From the NCBI GenBank assembly GCA_016793325.1, contig JAEUKI010000087.1:1-64000 (forward strand): DNA of 64,000 bases, given 5' to 3'. This stretch comes from Myxococcales bacterium. GTDB lineage: Bacteria > Myxococcota_A > Polyangia > Polyangiales > Ga0077539. The translations under genes were made by a program, and so were the position numbers. The notes under the pieces are model-generated. The model ran no database searches. It saw only the letters and a program-made list of their open reading frames with translations, and was not told the DNA's origin. How positions within the stretch are numbered: position 1 is the first letter of the stretch; each line of letters begins with the position of its first letter. Positions 52,961 through 61,449 of the stretch are shown in pieces.

Positions 52961-53329
52961 GGCCCGGCGGACGCCGAGCCCGCTCCGCGGAGCGCAAAGG
53001 CCGGGCGCTCGTCTCCCGGCCGTGCGCCAATCGCGTGCTTCCACACCCGTGCTCTTCTCGCGCTCTTCCTCGCTCGTCTCTCGGCCGGGCGCAAATCGCG
53101 TGCTTCCACGCTTGTCTCTCGGCGCTCGTCTCTCGGCGCTCGTCTCCCGGCCTGCGCAAATCGCGCTCTTCCGCACGCGCGCTCTTCCACGCTCGTCTCC
53201 CGGCCGTGCGCAAATCGTGTGCTTCGACGCCCGTGCTCCCTTGGAATTCCACTGCCGCTTCAACAGCTTTCCACCGGGCGTTGCGCATCACGTGGGCTGC
53301 CGCGCCTTTGCGGGCAGCCCTTCGCATCC
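52961..53329. repeat. Right inverted arm of the palindromic cassette
   Basis: This is the inverted partner of the left arm. The perfect 97-bp match is 52961-53057; further out the copies differ by a five-base indel and scattered substitutions. The arm lies upstream of the transposase start and so must hold or block its promoter. Transcripts through both arms would form a very long hairpin. Confidence 0.8.
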
Positions 53330-53376
53330 ACCATGCGAGAAGCTGAGATCTCTCCCGCGATCCGCGAAATCCGACC

Positions 53377-53466
53377 GCGGGAGAGGGGCTGCTGGGACCG
53401 ACGCGTTGTCGCAGAACACCAACAGCTGTCCGCCCCGCCCACAAAATCAACGCCCCTCTCTTGCGC
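53377..53466. repeat. Dispersed ~90-bp repeat, copy 2
   Basis: It shares its left terminal motif (GCGGGAGAGGGGC at 53377-53389), the internal blocks and a degenerate right end (GCCCCTCTC at 53452-53460) with the repeat at 1-104. It lies 47 bp outside the right end of the palindromic cassette. The right end is more diverged than in copy 1. Confidence 0.7.
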
Positions 53467-53594
53467 TGGCGCGCGTGCTCGTGTCGACGTGCCGTCCACG
53501 GTGTTCGCGCTGTGACGCTCGACCGCGCGACACGCTGGAATTCTCCCCACAGAACTCGCGATGAGGTGCGGCCGTGTTCGGCGCCTATGGGGGG

Positions 53595-55610
53595 TCAAAG
53601 ACGGACCGGATCGCGGATCAGCGGCGCTGGGTCGAGGTCGTACACCGCGCTGCAGCCAGGGAGCTCGAGGCCCTCGACCGGTCGCCGACGCGGCGGAACG
53701 CGGCGCATCCGGATCACCTCGACGCAGTCGCCGATTCGTCCACCGCGCTCGCGACAACACTCGGGCGCTGCGAGCGGCGGGGCCTCGCGGAGCTCGCTCG
53801 AAGGGTCCTGCGTGACGAGGGTCGCCTGAACGATCGACGCGCTCGCTCCATCGCCGATGCGAACGAGAAATCGCTGAGAATTTCCTGGTGATCCAACCGA
53901 TTGTGGGATCGTGAGCAAGACCGCGGGCGGAGCGCTCGCTCCGCGGCGCCACACGGTCGCGAGCGTGCCCGGGGCGCGCAGTTGGATCTCGCGTGCGTCG
54001 CGAAGGGACTCGCCGAGCTGGGCGACGGCGACGCGCATGGGTGTGTTCGCGATTCGCGGACGGATGGTGGTCGAGAGTTCGACCTCGGATCCGTCCGGTG
54101 CTCGACGAACGAGCCGCATGCTGGGCCAGCTCGCCGAGAGCGCCGACTCGGTGCGCGTCCAGCTGATCGCAGCGTCCAACGCGGTCGGAGCGGTCCGCGT
54201 GTGCGCGACGAGCGTGACGGGCTCGCGGTCAGCGCGTTCGGAGACGCAGGCGACCGAACGGGTGCTGTCTCGAAACGACGCGCTCCAGTCGCGGCCCTCG
54301 AGGCGCGAGATCGTGAACGGTCCGACCGCCAGCGCGCGAAGCTCCGTGGCGTCTTCGGAGCACTCGAACTCACTGTCACGATCGAACGACATGGGTCTTC
54401 GCTCCCACGCGACGGTCCCGCGCCAACCAGCGCCGAACGCGCCGATCGTCAAGAAGGGGTCGCGGTCTCCCGAGTTCTCGACGCGCACGCGCACGTTGGG
54501 CGCTGCACGATTGAAAAATGTCAGTCGCGCGATGTCGTCGCGAAGCGGCCATCGCAGTCTTCGGATGGCTCCGAGCCCCAACGCGGACCGGCGAACGGGC
54601 TCACCCGCGACGACCTCGATCCGCGCGCCCGCGGGAACCAAACCCACGTTCGGCGCGAGATGACCGTCGTCGGCGTTGTGGCTGCCGATCGAAAGACAAC
54701 ACAACGCTCCGTCGCATCCAGCGGACCCGACCACGCCGAGCGCTTCGGCGGCCGAACGCTCGAGCTCCACGACGCCCCGGCCGCTGGGCGCCAACACATA
54801 GCGCTGCGCTGCCCAGCTCGCGATCGGCCACCGGTGCCCGCGGAGGCCGCAGCGCGCTGCGGTCTCGAACCGCTCGCCGAGGACCGAGACCGCTCCTGCG
54901 CCTTCGCGATGCACCTCGCGCGTCGTCCATCGCGAGAGCCGTGTCGGGACGACGACGTTGTTCTGTTGCAGCTCGCCCTGCGGCGAGTAGAGGGCGACCG
55001 TCGTCTGCAGCGACGTCGCAGAGACGAGCGCGCCGGCGGTGAGCAGCGCCGACGCGATCCGAGGCGCGTCGCGACCCGCCAGGCCGAGCCACGCGAGCCA
55101 CGGCGAGAGCGCGACCAACGCGGCGCCGACGTCGAGCGCTGCGCGGAGGCTCGACGCAGCGAAGGGCAGCAACGTCAACCAAACGAGAGCAAGAAGCGAG
55201 GCCAGCGCCGAGACGATCGTCAACGTCCAGCGGGCGCGAGCGCCACGCACGGTGACGACCCCGAGCGTCTGCCACGGGCGGTCGTGCGCGGGCTCGCGGT
55301 GGTGCTCGGCGACGCGGGGGCGAGCGTCGATTTCGAGCACACAAAATTGCGTCCATCGATCTAGCTCCGTCGCGTCGATGGACAGCTCGACGACGGCGTC
55401 TTCTCGCTCGCGTTCGGTGACCGAGCGCGACAGGAGCGTCCTGCCGCCAGCGACGCGCACGCGGACGTCTGCGAGCGGACCTTCGATCCGCACCGAGAGC
55501 GTCGCGCCGTCGCCGAGCGAGAGCTTTCGACGAGCTCGATCGTCGCTCGATGACAGGGCGACTCGACCGTTGGGGCCGCGCGTCACGGGATCTTTCGCCA
55601 CGTCGCGCAT
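53595..55610 (-). CDS. Membrane protein of unknown function, 671 aa
   Basis: A cytosolic N-terminal beta domain (about residues 20-115, FHA-like length but without recognisable motifs) precedes two or three transmembrane helices (about 124-148, 154-171 and 178-200). The rest (about 205-671) is a large extracytoplasmic beta-rich part with several cysteines. No family is recognised. The ATG at 55610 is preferred over one four codons upstream. It is divergent from the OmpA-type gene at 55821. Confidence 0.78.
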   Translation of the reverse strand: MRDVAKDPVTRGPNGRVALSSSDDRARRKLSLGDGATLSVRIEGPLADVRVRVAGGRTLLSRSVTEREREDAVVELSIDATELDRWTQFCVLEIDARPRVAEHHREPAHDRPWQTLGVVTVRGARARWTLTIVSALASLLALVWLTLLPFAASSLRAALDVGAALVALSPWLAWLGLAGRDAPRIASALLTAGALVSATSLQTTVALYSPQGELQQNNVVVPTRLSRWTTREVHREGAGAVSVLGERFETAARCGLRGHRWPIASWAAQRYVLAPSGRGVVELERSAAEALGVVGSAGCDGALCCLSIGSHNADDGHLAPNVGLVPAGARIEVVAGEPVRRSALGLGAIRRLRWPLRDDIARLTFFNRAAPNVRVRVENSGDRDPFLTIGAFGAGWRGTVAWERRPMSFDRDSEFECSEDATELRALAVGPFTISRLEGRDWSASFRDSTRSVACVSERADREPVTLVAHTRTAPTALDAAISWTRTESALSASWPSMRLVRRAPDGSEVELSTTIRPRIANTPMRVAVAQLGESLRDAREIQLRAPGTLATVWRRGASAPPAVLLTIPQSVGSPGNSQRFLVRIGDGASASIVQATLVTQDPSSELREAPPLAAPECCRERGGRIGDCVEVIRMRRVPPRRRPVEGLELPGCSAVYDLDPAPLIRDPVRL

Positions 55611-55820
55611 CGTACCGCGCACGCGCGAGGACCGCGGAGCATGACCGAAATGGACACGCCGCTGAGAGCGCTCGGGCGGTCGAACGAGCCCACGAAATCA
55701 AATGGACGCGATGCCGATCGTCGATCCTCCAGGATTCTCGGCGCGTCGAATTGAATGCCGCGAGCGAGAGACACGTTTGACGACTTCGCTTCGTCTCGTG
55801 GTACCGCTGGAGGATCATTG

Positions 55821-57194
55821 ATGCACTCGTACAAGACCCGCGCAGCCTTCGTCGGCGCGCTCTCGCTCGTCGGTGCGCTGCTCGCCCCCGGGGCGAGCCA
55901 CGCAGAGAGCGGACGGTTCAACCTCCACATCGATTTGGGGCTCGGGGCGCCTTTGCTCGGGGAGCTCGGGCTCTCGAACACCGGTAATCAAGTGACGCTC
56001 GGGGCCGTGGGGCAGCTCGGGTTCGATTGGCAGATCGCGGCGCCGTTTGCGCTCGAGCTGACCGCTGGGGGAGGGTACTTCTTTCGGGGATTTCCCGGGA
56101 CGTCCGCGACGGGGCAGCCATACTTCAACGTGGCGCTCGGCGCGCGATTTCGATTCGCGGACAACCAAGAGGGCTACATGAACGAGCCGGGCGGCGACGT
56201 GCTCGGCAACTATTGGGTGTCTGCGCACCTCGGCTACCACCGGTTCGATGGAAACCAGTTCGGCGTCGATCTCGGCACTGGCTACGAGTGGTCCGTCGTG
56301 CGGCCGCTGCAGCTCGGGCTCTTCGTGCGCGGCGCCCTCTTGCTCGACTTCGCCGCGGGTCGACAGCACGACCTGCTCGTCGTGGGAGGGATCTCTGCGT
56401 CGATCGAGCTCGGCCCTCGCGCGCCTCGCGTCGACAGCGACGGCGATGGCCTCGCGGACGAGCGCGAACAGAACCGCTGGGGCACCAACCCCAACAATCC
56501 CGACACCGACGGCGATGGGCTCAACGACGGGCTCGAGACGCGGACCAACACCAACGCCGTCAACCCCGACACCGACGCAGACGGGCTTCGCGACGGGCAA
56601 GAAGACGCCAACGCGAGCGGGACGGTCGACGGAAACGAGAGCGACCCGAGGCTCGCGGACACGGATCAGGGCGGCGTTCCGGACGGGTGGGAGGTGGCGC
56701 ATCCGCCGCACAATCCGCGGGATCGCGGCGACGACGACGAAGACGGCGATCGCGTCCTCGCCAACAACGACGCGTGCCCGCGCACGCCGCTCGGGACCGA
56801 AGTCGACGCGCGCGGCTGCGCGATCTTGCGGGCCGAGCTGGTGCTCGACGGAATCACGTTCGCGTTCGGTCGCGCGGAGATCCTTCCCGAGTCCGAGACG
56901 ACCCTTCAACGCGCCGCGCAGATCCTCCGCGACAACCCGACGGTGCGCGTCGAGATCGCTGGTCACACGGACAACGTCGGTTCGGCTCCGGACAACCTCC
57001 GGCTCTCGCGCGCTCGCGCCGAGTCCGTGCGCGATTGGCTCGTGGGGCACGAGATTCCCGCGGCGCGCATGACGGTGCGGGGCTACGGGATGACGCGCCC
57101 CCGCGCCCCCAACGACACCGAAGAGGGCCGCGCGCAGAACCGACGCATCGAGTTTCGCCGGCTCGACACCGCGTCGGGTCGAACGAGCTTCTGA
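55821..57194 (+). CDS. OmpA-family outer-membrane protein with thrombospondin-type-3 repeats, 457 aa
   Basis: A signal peptide (about residues 1-31, ending ASHAES) leads into an outer-membrane beta-barrel region (about 33-210). Several calcium-binding DxDxDG repeats follow (about 213-330, 'DSDGDGLADEREQNRWG', 'DTDADGLRDGQEDANASG'). The C-terminus is an OmpA-like peptidoglycan-binding domain (about 345-450), with 'IAGHTDNVGSAPDNLRLSRA' and 'NRRIEFRR'. It links the outer membrane to peptidoglycan. GGAGGA precedes the ATG. This layout is usual in large-genome delta-group bacteria. Confidence 0.93.
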   Translation: MHSYKTRAAFVGALSLVGALLAPGASHAESGRFNLHIDLGLGAPLLGELGLSNTGNQVTLGAVGQLGFDWQIAAPFALELTAGGGYFFRGFPGTSATGQPYFNVALGARFRFADNQEGYMNEPGGDVLGNYWVSAHLGYHRFDGNQFGVDLGTGYEWSVVRPLQLGLFVRGALLLDFAAGRQHDLLVVGGISASIELGPRAPRVDSDGDGLADEREQNRWGTNPNNPDTDGDGLNDGLETRTNTNAVNPDTDADGLRDGQEDANASGTVDGNESDPRLADTDQGGVPDGWEVAHPPHNPRDRGDDDEDGDRVLANNDACPRTPLGTEVDARGCAILRAELVLDGITFAFGRAEILPESETTLQRAAQILRDNPTVRVEIAGHTDNVGSAPDNLRLSRARAESVRDWLVGHEIPAARMTVRGYGMTRPRAPNDTEEGRAQNRRIEFRRLDTASGRTSF

Positions 57195-57399
57195 CGCGCG
57201 GGCTCGTCACGCAGCGCGTCCTCGCGCCCGCCCGCGCTCCGTTGAGACGCGCGGACAAGCGTGCGAGTCGAGCGAACAAGGTCGAGCCGCGCTCGGTGCC
57301 GTAGCTCTGTAGCTCGTCGTTTCGCAGCGAAGCGCCGCCGAAGCAACCACGCGTTCGGCGCCGCGCCGCGTGCAGCGCGCGAGAAAGCAGAGCCCCGCG

Positions 57400-57780
57400 A
57401 TGATGAAAAAAGTCCTGAACTGGTTCGAGATCCCGGCGACCGACTTCGACCGTGCAGTGTCGTTCTATCGGCGAATTTTCAACGTCGAGCTCTGGATCAA
57501 CGACGCCGCTGGCGCCGCGGGCTATCGCATGGCGATCTTTCCGACCGCGGATGGCGTGACCACCGGCGCGATCGTCGCGGGGGGCTTCTTCAAGCCCGGC
57601 TCGGACGGCGCAGTGCTGTACTTGTCCGCAGGCGACGACCTCTCCGCGGTGCTCGATCGCGTCGAAGCCGCCGGCGGAAGGGTGATCGCGCCGAAGAACT
57701 TCGTCTCGAAGGACGCAGGGTACACCGCGTTCTTCCTCGACACCGAAGGCAACCGCGTCGGCCTGCAGTCGCCTACGTGA
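57400..57780 (+). CDS. VOC-superfamily (glyoxalase-like) protein, 126 aa
   Basis: The two-module vicinal-oxygen-chelate fold is present: 'FEIPATDFDRAVSFYRRIF' near the start, and 'GYTAFFLDTEGNRVGLQSP' near the end, with 'RVEAAGGRVIAPKNFV' between. The role may be lyase, dioxygenase or antibiotic-binding; it cannot be told here. The stop codon lies inside a 10-bp direct repeat that flanks the inverted-repeat element at 57787. Either of two adjacent ATG codons could be the start. Confidence 0.88.
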   Translation: MMKKVLNWFEIPATDFDRAVSFYRRIFNVELWINDAAGAAGYRMAIFPTADGVTTGAIVAGGFFKPGSDGAVLYLSAGDDLSAVLDRVEAAGGRVIAPKNFVSKDAGYTAFFLDTEGNRVGLQSPT

Positions 57781-57786
57781 GCGCTC

Positions 57787-58143
57787 TGGATTGACCTCAT
57801 CTCGAAGTCGGCGGGCGCCTCAGAAAGTCCAGTGAATTTCCAATCCAGTGCGCTCGATGGCTGCCCCCCAACTGAAGTTGGGGTCAGCGAAGGCAAGGCT
57901 GTGCGCCGCAAGCAGCGCACAAAGCAGCGAAGGACGAAGAAGCTGCGACGCGTCGCCATCGCGCAGCGAAAACACGAAGATCGCCCCGCCACTGGCGCGG
58001 ATCACGCAGTGCGCCGCATGCGGCGCACGAGCAACGGCTCGCTGCACCCAACTGAAGGTGGGTGGCAGCCAAGGTGCGAACTGACCACGCATTTCCCTCG
58101 CAATTTCGCTCGCGCTCGCCGACTTCGAGATGAGGTCAATCCA
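57787..58143. mobile_element. 357-bp element with 27-bp perfect terminal inverted repeats
   Basis: Positions 57787-57813 and 58117-58143 are exact reverse complements. The direct repeat ACGTGAGCGC lies just outside on both sides (57775-57784 and 58147-58156), as expected of a target duplication. Inside are three hairpins: CCCCAACT/AGTTGGGG near 57868-57885, a CACCCAACT-type one near 58045-58065, and the palindrome TGCGCCGCATGCGGCGCA at 58013-58030. A minus-strand frame from 58089 to 57820 could encode a 90-residue peptide with codon usage unlike the neighbours. No transposase motif is present, so it looks like a non-autonomous, MITE-like insertion. Confidence 0.8.
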
Positions 58144-58361
58144 CAGACGTGAGCGCGGGGGGGCGTTCGAGGGCTCCGCAGAAAAACAACGCGGGGCTGT
58201 AACCTTCGGTCGGCTGGGGGCTCTCAGTCGTGCAACCGCGCCTCGAGCGTCGAGGCCACGACCGTTGCGTCGGCGGTCGCGGGCGACGCGCGGGCCGAGC
58301 GTCTCAGGATCGCTCGCCCGAGATCGATCGCTGCGCCTGATTTCAAAGGAGACCCCCCCAT

Positions 58362-58586
58362 ATGTCCAACGTCTACGGAACTGCGATCTACAAGAAGAAC
58401 GTCCCTGCGCTCGAGCGCCTCCTGCGCCTCGTCGCCTCGGCAGCGCTCGTGATCGGGGCCGCGCTCTGGATCGACGACACACGAATTCGATGGCTGGCCG
58501 TCGCGTCGGGCGCGATGTTCGCGCTGACCGGCGTGTTCGGCTTCTGCCCGGCGTGCTATTTCGCAGGACGAAAGCTCGCTGCGTAG
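58362..58586 (+). CDS. DUF2892 (YgaP-type) small membrane protein, 74 aa
   Basis: Two hydrophobic segments (about residues 20-38 and 44-62) and the closing 'GFCPACYF' (about 58-66) with two cysteines are typical of DUF2892/YgaP-transmembrane proteins. An AAAGGAG ribosome-binding site lies ten bases before the ATG. It is the first gene of a tight plus-strand operon with the ECF sigma factor and the hydrolase. Some members of this family work with rhodanese domains, but none is adjacent here. Confidence 0.87.
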   Translation: MSNVYGTAIYKKNVPALERLLRLVASAALVIGAALWIDDTRIRWLAVASGAMFALTGVFGFCPACYFAGRKLAA

Positions 58587-58593
58587 ACCCTTC

Positions 58594-59136
58594 ATGATCG
58601 ACGAACCATCGTTGTGCGACCGCGCTCGCAGCGGCGACGCCGAGGCGATCGCGAGCTTGCTCCGTCGAACCGAGCCCGACTTGCGTCGCTTCGCCGCGCG
58701 TGTGTGCGCGAGCCGCGCGGACGCGGACGACGCGGTTCAGCACGCGATGATCACCGTGTCGTTTCGGCTCGATTCGTTTCGGGGCCTGGCCCGGCTGTCG
58801 ACCTGGCTGTTCTCGGTCATTCGCAACGAGTGCCGCAAGTACGAGCGCATCGCGCGGCGGTGGGTGCTCGGAGGCGACGACGATCGCGCCGTCGCGAGCG
58901 CTCATCCCGAACGCGAGCTCGAGGCGCACGAGTCGCTCGTCGTTCTCGCGCGCGCGATCCGCGAGCTGCCGTCGGACTTGCGGGCGGTGTTCGTGTTGCG
59001 CGAGCTCGAGGGGCTCGGCACGGAGGCCTGCGCCGAGCGCCTCGCGATCTCCGAGGCCAACGTGAAGGTGCGGCACCATCGCGCGCGAAAGCTCTTGCGC
59101 GCGTCGCTCGAGGACGCAGATCGAATCGATGAGTGA
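58594..59136 (+). CDS. RNA polymerase sigma factor, ECF type, 180 aa
   Basis: Sigma region 2 (about residues 30-90, 'ADADDAVQHAMITVSFRLDS', 'ARLSTWLFSVIRNECRKY') and region 4 (about 122-172, 'LPSDLRAVFVLRELEGLG', then 'ISEANVKVRHHRARKLL') are present without region 3, as in ECF sigma factors. It begins eight bases after the DUF2892 gene and overlaps the next by eight bases. No anti-sigma gene with a zinc motif or membrane domain of the usual type is beside it, unless the small DUF2892 protein serves that purpose (inference). Confidence 0.94.
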   Translation: MIDEPSLCDRARSGDAEAIASLLRRTEPDLRRFAARVCASRADADDAVQHAMITVSFRLDSFRGLARLSTWLFSVIRNECRKYERIARRWVLGGDDDRAVASAHPERELEAHESLVVLARAIRELPSDLRAVFVLRELEGLGTEACAERLAISEANVKVRHHRARKLLRASLEDADRIDE

Positions 59137-59701
59137 ATCGCCTGTCGAAACGCTGATTCTCCCGGGCCTTGGCGGCTCGGGCCCCGACCACTGGCAGACG
59201 CGGTGGGAGGCGCTCTATGGCTACGAGCGCGTCGAGCAAGTCGACTGGGATCGACCGTCGCTCGACGCGTGGACCGAGGCGCTCGACGCTCGCGTTCGTC
59301 GTGCAGCGTCGCCGGTGGTGCTCGTCGCGCACAGCCTCGCGTGCTCGCTCGTGGCCCACTGGGCGCGCGAACGCGCGTCGCGTGGAGTGATCGCGGCGCT
59401 CCTCGTCGCGCCCGCGGACGTCGACGCGCTGGTCGATGCGATGCCGGTCGTGCGGAGCTTCGCGCCCGTTCCCGAGCGGGCGCTGCCGTTTGCGAGCGCC
59501 GTTGTGGCGAGCGCTGACGACCCGTACGTGAGCCTCGATCGAGCGCGATTGTTTGCTTCGAACTGGGGGAGCGCGTTCGAAGACGTTGGCGCGCTGGGGC
59601 ACATCAACGCCGCGTCGAAGCTCGGCGACTGGGACGATGGGCACGGGATGCTCGTCGCGCTGCGCGACGGTGCGTCGAGGGGGACGATCACGGCGACGTA
59701 G
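59129..59701 (+). CDS. RBBP9/YdeN-family alpha/beta hydrolase, 190 aa
   Basis: 'LPGLGGSGPDHWQTRWE' near the start, the nucleophile in 'AHSLAC' (Ser68 area), the acid in 'ASADDPYVS' (about 128-136) and His in 'GHINAASKLGDWDDG' (about 156-170) match the RBBP9/YdeN family of small serine hydrolases. The substrate is not known for most members. The gene overlaps the sigma factor gene, so its amount is probably tied to sigma factor production. Confidence 0.92.
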   Translation: MSESPVETLILPGLGGSGPDHWQTRWEALYGYERVEQVDWDRPSLDAWTEALDARVRRAASPVVLVAHSLACSLVAHWARERASRGVIAALLVAPADVDALVDAMPVVRSFAPVPERALPFASAVVASADDPYVSLDRARLFASNWGSAFEDVGALGHINAASKLGDWDDGHGMLVALRDGASRGTITAT

Positions 59702-59709
59702 CGGAGGAC

Positions 59710-59920
59710 GCGATGCGCGAACGACGTTCGTCGCCCGCGCCGCATGCTCGACGCTCGAGAAGGCGACACAGATCGCTTCCTGCCACTTCGGATCGTTGTT
59801 TCGCGCGACGCTGATCGCCTGGATCTCGATCGCAACGGTCCAGGAGCCGCCGGCGGTCGCTCCGATGCCGTTCTTTACCGTCGAGATCGCGATGGAAACC
59901 AATTTTGGCGCGTTCTGCAC
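59710..59920 (-). pseudogene. Truncated coding remnant after the TetR-type gene
   Basis: From a GTG at 59920 the minus strand reads about 70 codons with the local codon bias ('VQNAPKLVSIAISTVKNGIG', 'DPKWQEAICVAFSSVE'). The frame does not stop in its own region but runs through the antisense of the hydrolase gene, so it looks like the 5' part of a gene that lost its end. It lies 49 bp after the TetR-type gene on the same strand. No family is recognised. Confidence 0.35.
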
Positions 59921-59968
59921 ACAAACGCTTACATCGGTTGGCGTTGGGCGCGATTGGCTCCGCGGCGC

Positions 59969-60589
59969 TCAGCGCGAGCTCGGCCGTCGCAACAGCGCGA
60001 GCGCGCCCTTCTCGAGGACGCGCGTCGCCTCGGCCACGCTGAGTCGCTGCACGGACCTGAGGCGATCCCATGCCTCGAAGCTGAGCAACACGTCGACCAC
60101 TTCGACGATCGCGCGATCGTCGTCGTCGAGGTGAGGCAGCACGACGGCCTCGACCGAGGCGCGCGCGATCAACGACATCGCGGCGTCTTGTTCGCTCATG
60201 AAGGGCGAGCGCTCGCGGTGGCCGCGCGACGCGCGACGAAAGGGCGCGACATGCTCGAACACGCGAGCGCGTCGAGCGACGAGGCTTCGCAGGTCCTCTT
60301 CGAGCACCCCCGTCGGCGGGCTCGGCCGCGCGAGCTCCATGACCTCGGGAAACAACCGCTCGTGGACGCTACGCGCCAACGTCTCGACGTCGTTGAATTG
60401 TCGAAACACCGTTCGCTCTCCGACGCCTGCGCGCTCTGCCACTTCTTCGACCGATGGAATCTCACCGCGTGCGCGTACGAGCTCGTAGACAGCGAGCGCG
60501 ATCGCCGCGCGCGTACGGGCGCTGCGCTCCGCTCGTCCGTCGGTGGTCGACGGCTGCTTGCGCTTCGGCTTCGCGCGTCGGGCCTTCAA
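59969..60589 (-). CDS. TetR-family regulator, 206 aa
   Basis: The N-terminal DNA-binding domain (about residues 22-72) has the TetR helix-turn-helix 'SVEEVAERAGVGERTVFRQF'. A basic leader (RRAKPKRK) precedes it. The ligand domain is shorter than usual and Arg-rich. The start must be the TTG at 60589, which overlaps the stop of the upstream lipoprotein gene (TTGA); there is no in-frame ATG before the HTH. Translation is probably coupled to the two lipoprotein genes. A link between a cytosolic repressor and two lipoproteins is unusual. Confidence 0.87.
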   Translation of the reverse strand: MKARRAKPKRKQPSTTDGRAERSARTRAAIALAVYELVRARGEIPSVEEVAERAGVGERTVFRQFNDVETLARSVHERLFPEVMELARPSPPTGVLEEDLRSLVARRARVFEHVAPFRRASRGHRERSPFMSEQDAAMSLIARASVEAVVLPHLDDDDRAIVEVVDVLLSFEAWDRLRSVQRLSVAEATRVLEKGALALLRRPSSR

Positions 60590-61449
60590 CGAACCGCCTC
60601 GGGATCCGTTGTCACCGCGATCGTGGTCGCGGGATTGGCGTCTCCGCGAGGATCGATGGCGACGCCGGCTTCGATGGAGACCGACTCCGCGGGGTCGTCA
60701 GTGTCGAGGCAGAGCTGCGTGTAGTTGTCGTTGTCGCCGAGGTCAGCGAGGGCGATCGGCGTGACGATGGTCCCGGTGGAGAGCGTGATGCGCGTGCGTG
60801 TGCGAGCTTCGTCGCCGAGCTCGGCGCCGGTCGAAGCACGAACGCCGCCGGCCCACGTGACCTGCACGATTTGTCGCGTGGTCGCCGGGCACGATGTTCC
60901 TGCGAGCTCGGTGGGAGCGTAGCGATAGGCGATGCGAAGCTCGGGTCCTCGGGAGAGCGGCGTGACGCGGTCGATCGACAATCCCTGCGCGTCGCCGCCG
61001 TTCATGAGAGGAACGGACCCGACCACCTCGACCCGCGCGGGGGGATCCGCGGGGTCGTCTCCGAAGTCTCCGATGAGCAGCACCGTGTGTCGCTTGCTCG
61101 GACCGAGCGCGGGTCGAAGCGTCGCGCAGCGAGGCGTGATCGCGGCGCCCGAGCGCGTCGTGACGCGAAACGCGGCCACGTCGGGCGCGTCCACGCCGAT
61201 GCGACGCGAGAACGTGACGGGCATCCCGTCCATTCCGCTGGCGCCCATGCAGAGCAAGTTGGCCATGACGGGCAGCGCGTCGTCGAGTCCGAAGAACGCT
61301 TCGAGGATGCGCGCGCTCGCTCCGCCGTCGGTCGCGCTCGACGCGTCGAGCGGCGCGCGGGCGTCCGCTGGCGTGTGCGCGGACGGCTTGCATCCCGCAG
61401 CGCAAAGCGAAGCGAGCAACGCGAGGTGGGTCGAAGCTAGCGCGCTCAT
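60586..61449 (-). CDS. Predicted lipoprotein, 287 aa
   Basis: A signal peptide ends in CAAGC (Cys20), followed by an Asp/Ala/Ser-rich linker. The mature part is beta-rich with no family I recognise; a pair of cysteines ('NLLCMGAS', 'ITPRCATL') may pair. The ATG overlaps the stop of the gene before it (ATGA), and its stop overlaps the TetR-type gene. It is the middle gene of a translationally coupled operon. Confidence 0.85.
   Translation of the reverse strand: MSALASTHLALLASLCAAGCKPSAHTPADARAPLDASSATDGGASARILEAFFGLDDALPVMANLLCMGASGMDGMPVTFSRRIGVDAPDVAAFRVTTRSGAAITPRCATLRPALGPSKRHTVLLIGDFGDDPADPPARVEVVGSVPLMNGGDAQGLSIDRVTPLSRGPELRIAYRYAPTELAGTSCPATTRQIVQVTWAGGVRASTGAELGDEARTRTRITLSTGTIVTPIALADLGDNDNYTQLCLDTDDPAESVSIEAGVAIDPRGDANPATTIAVTTDPEAVR

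Larger units (their letters stand above)
52001..53329. mobile_element. Palindromic cassette around an IS200-like transposase gene, 1,329 bp
   Basis: The left arm (52001-52518) and right arm (52961-53329) are inverted copies. The innermost 97 bp (52422-52518 and 52961-53057) match perfectly; the outer ends, GGATGCGAAG at 52001-52010 and its complement at 53320-53329, also match, and the outer 170 bp differ only at a few positions. Near each tip is a hairpin, GGGCTGCC/GGCAGCCC (52010-52036 and 53294-53320), which recalls subterminal structures recognised by Y1 transposases. Inside are only 443 bp, filled by the transposase gene. Ordinary IS200/IS605 elements have no long inverted arms, so this could be a rearranged or a new type of element. 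No target-site duplication is clear. Confidence 0.85.

Noticed and set aside
47890..53190. A 1,766-residue reading of the second giant lipoprotein
   Set aside because: The extra 498 codons upstream come from the repeat arms and have no signal peptide; the lipobox appears only after the ATG at 51696.
59688..60071. Arg-rich minus-strand frame next to the TetR-type gene
   Set aside because: Composition of an off-frame reading; the neighbouring frame from 59920 has the better codon pattern.
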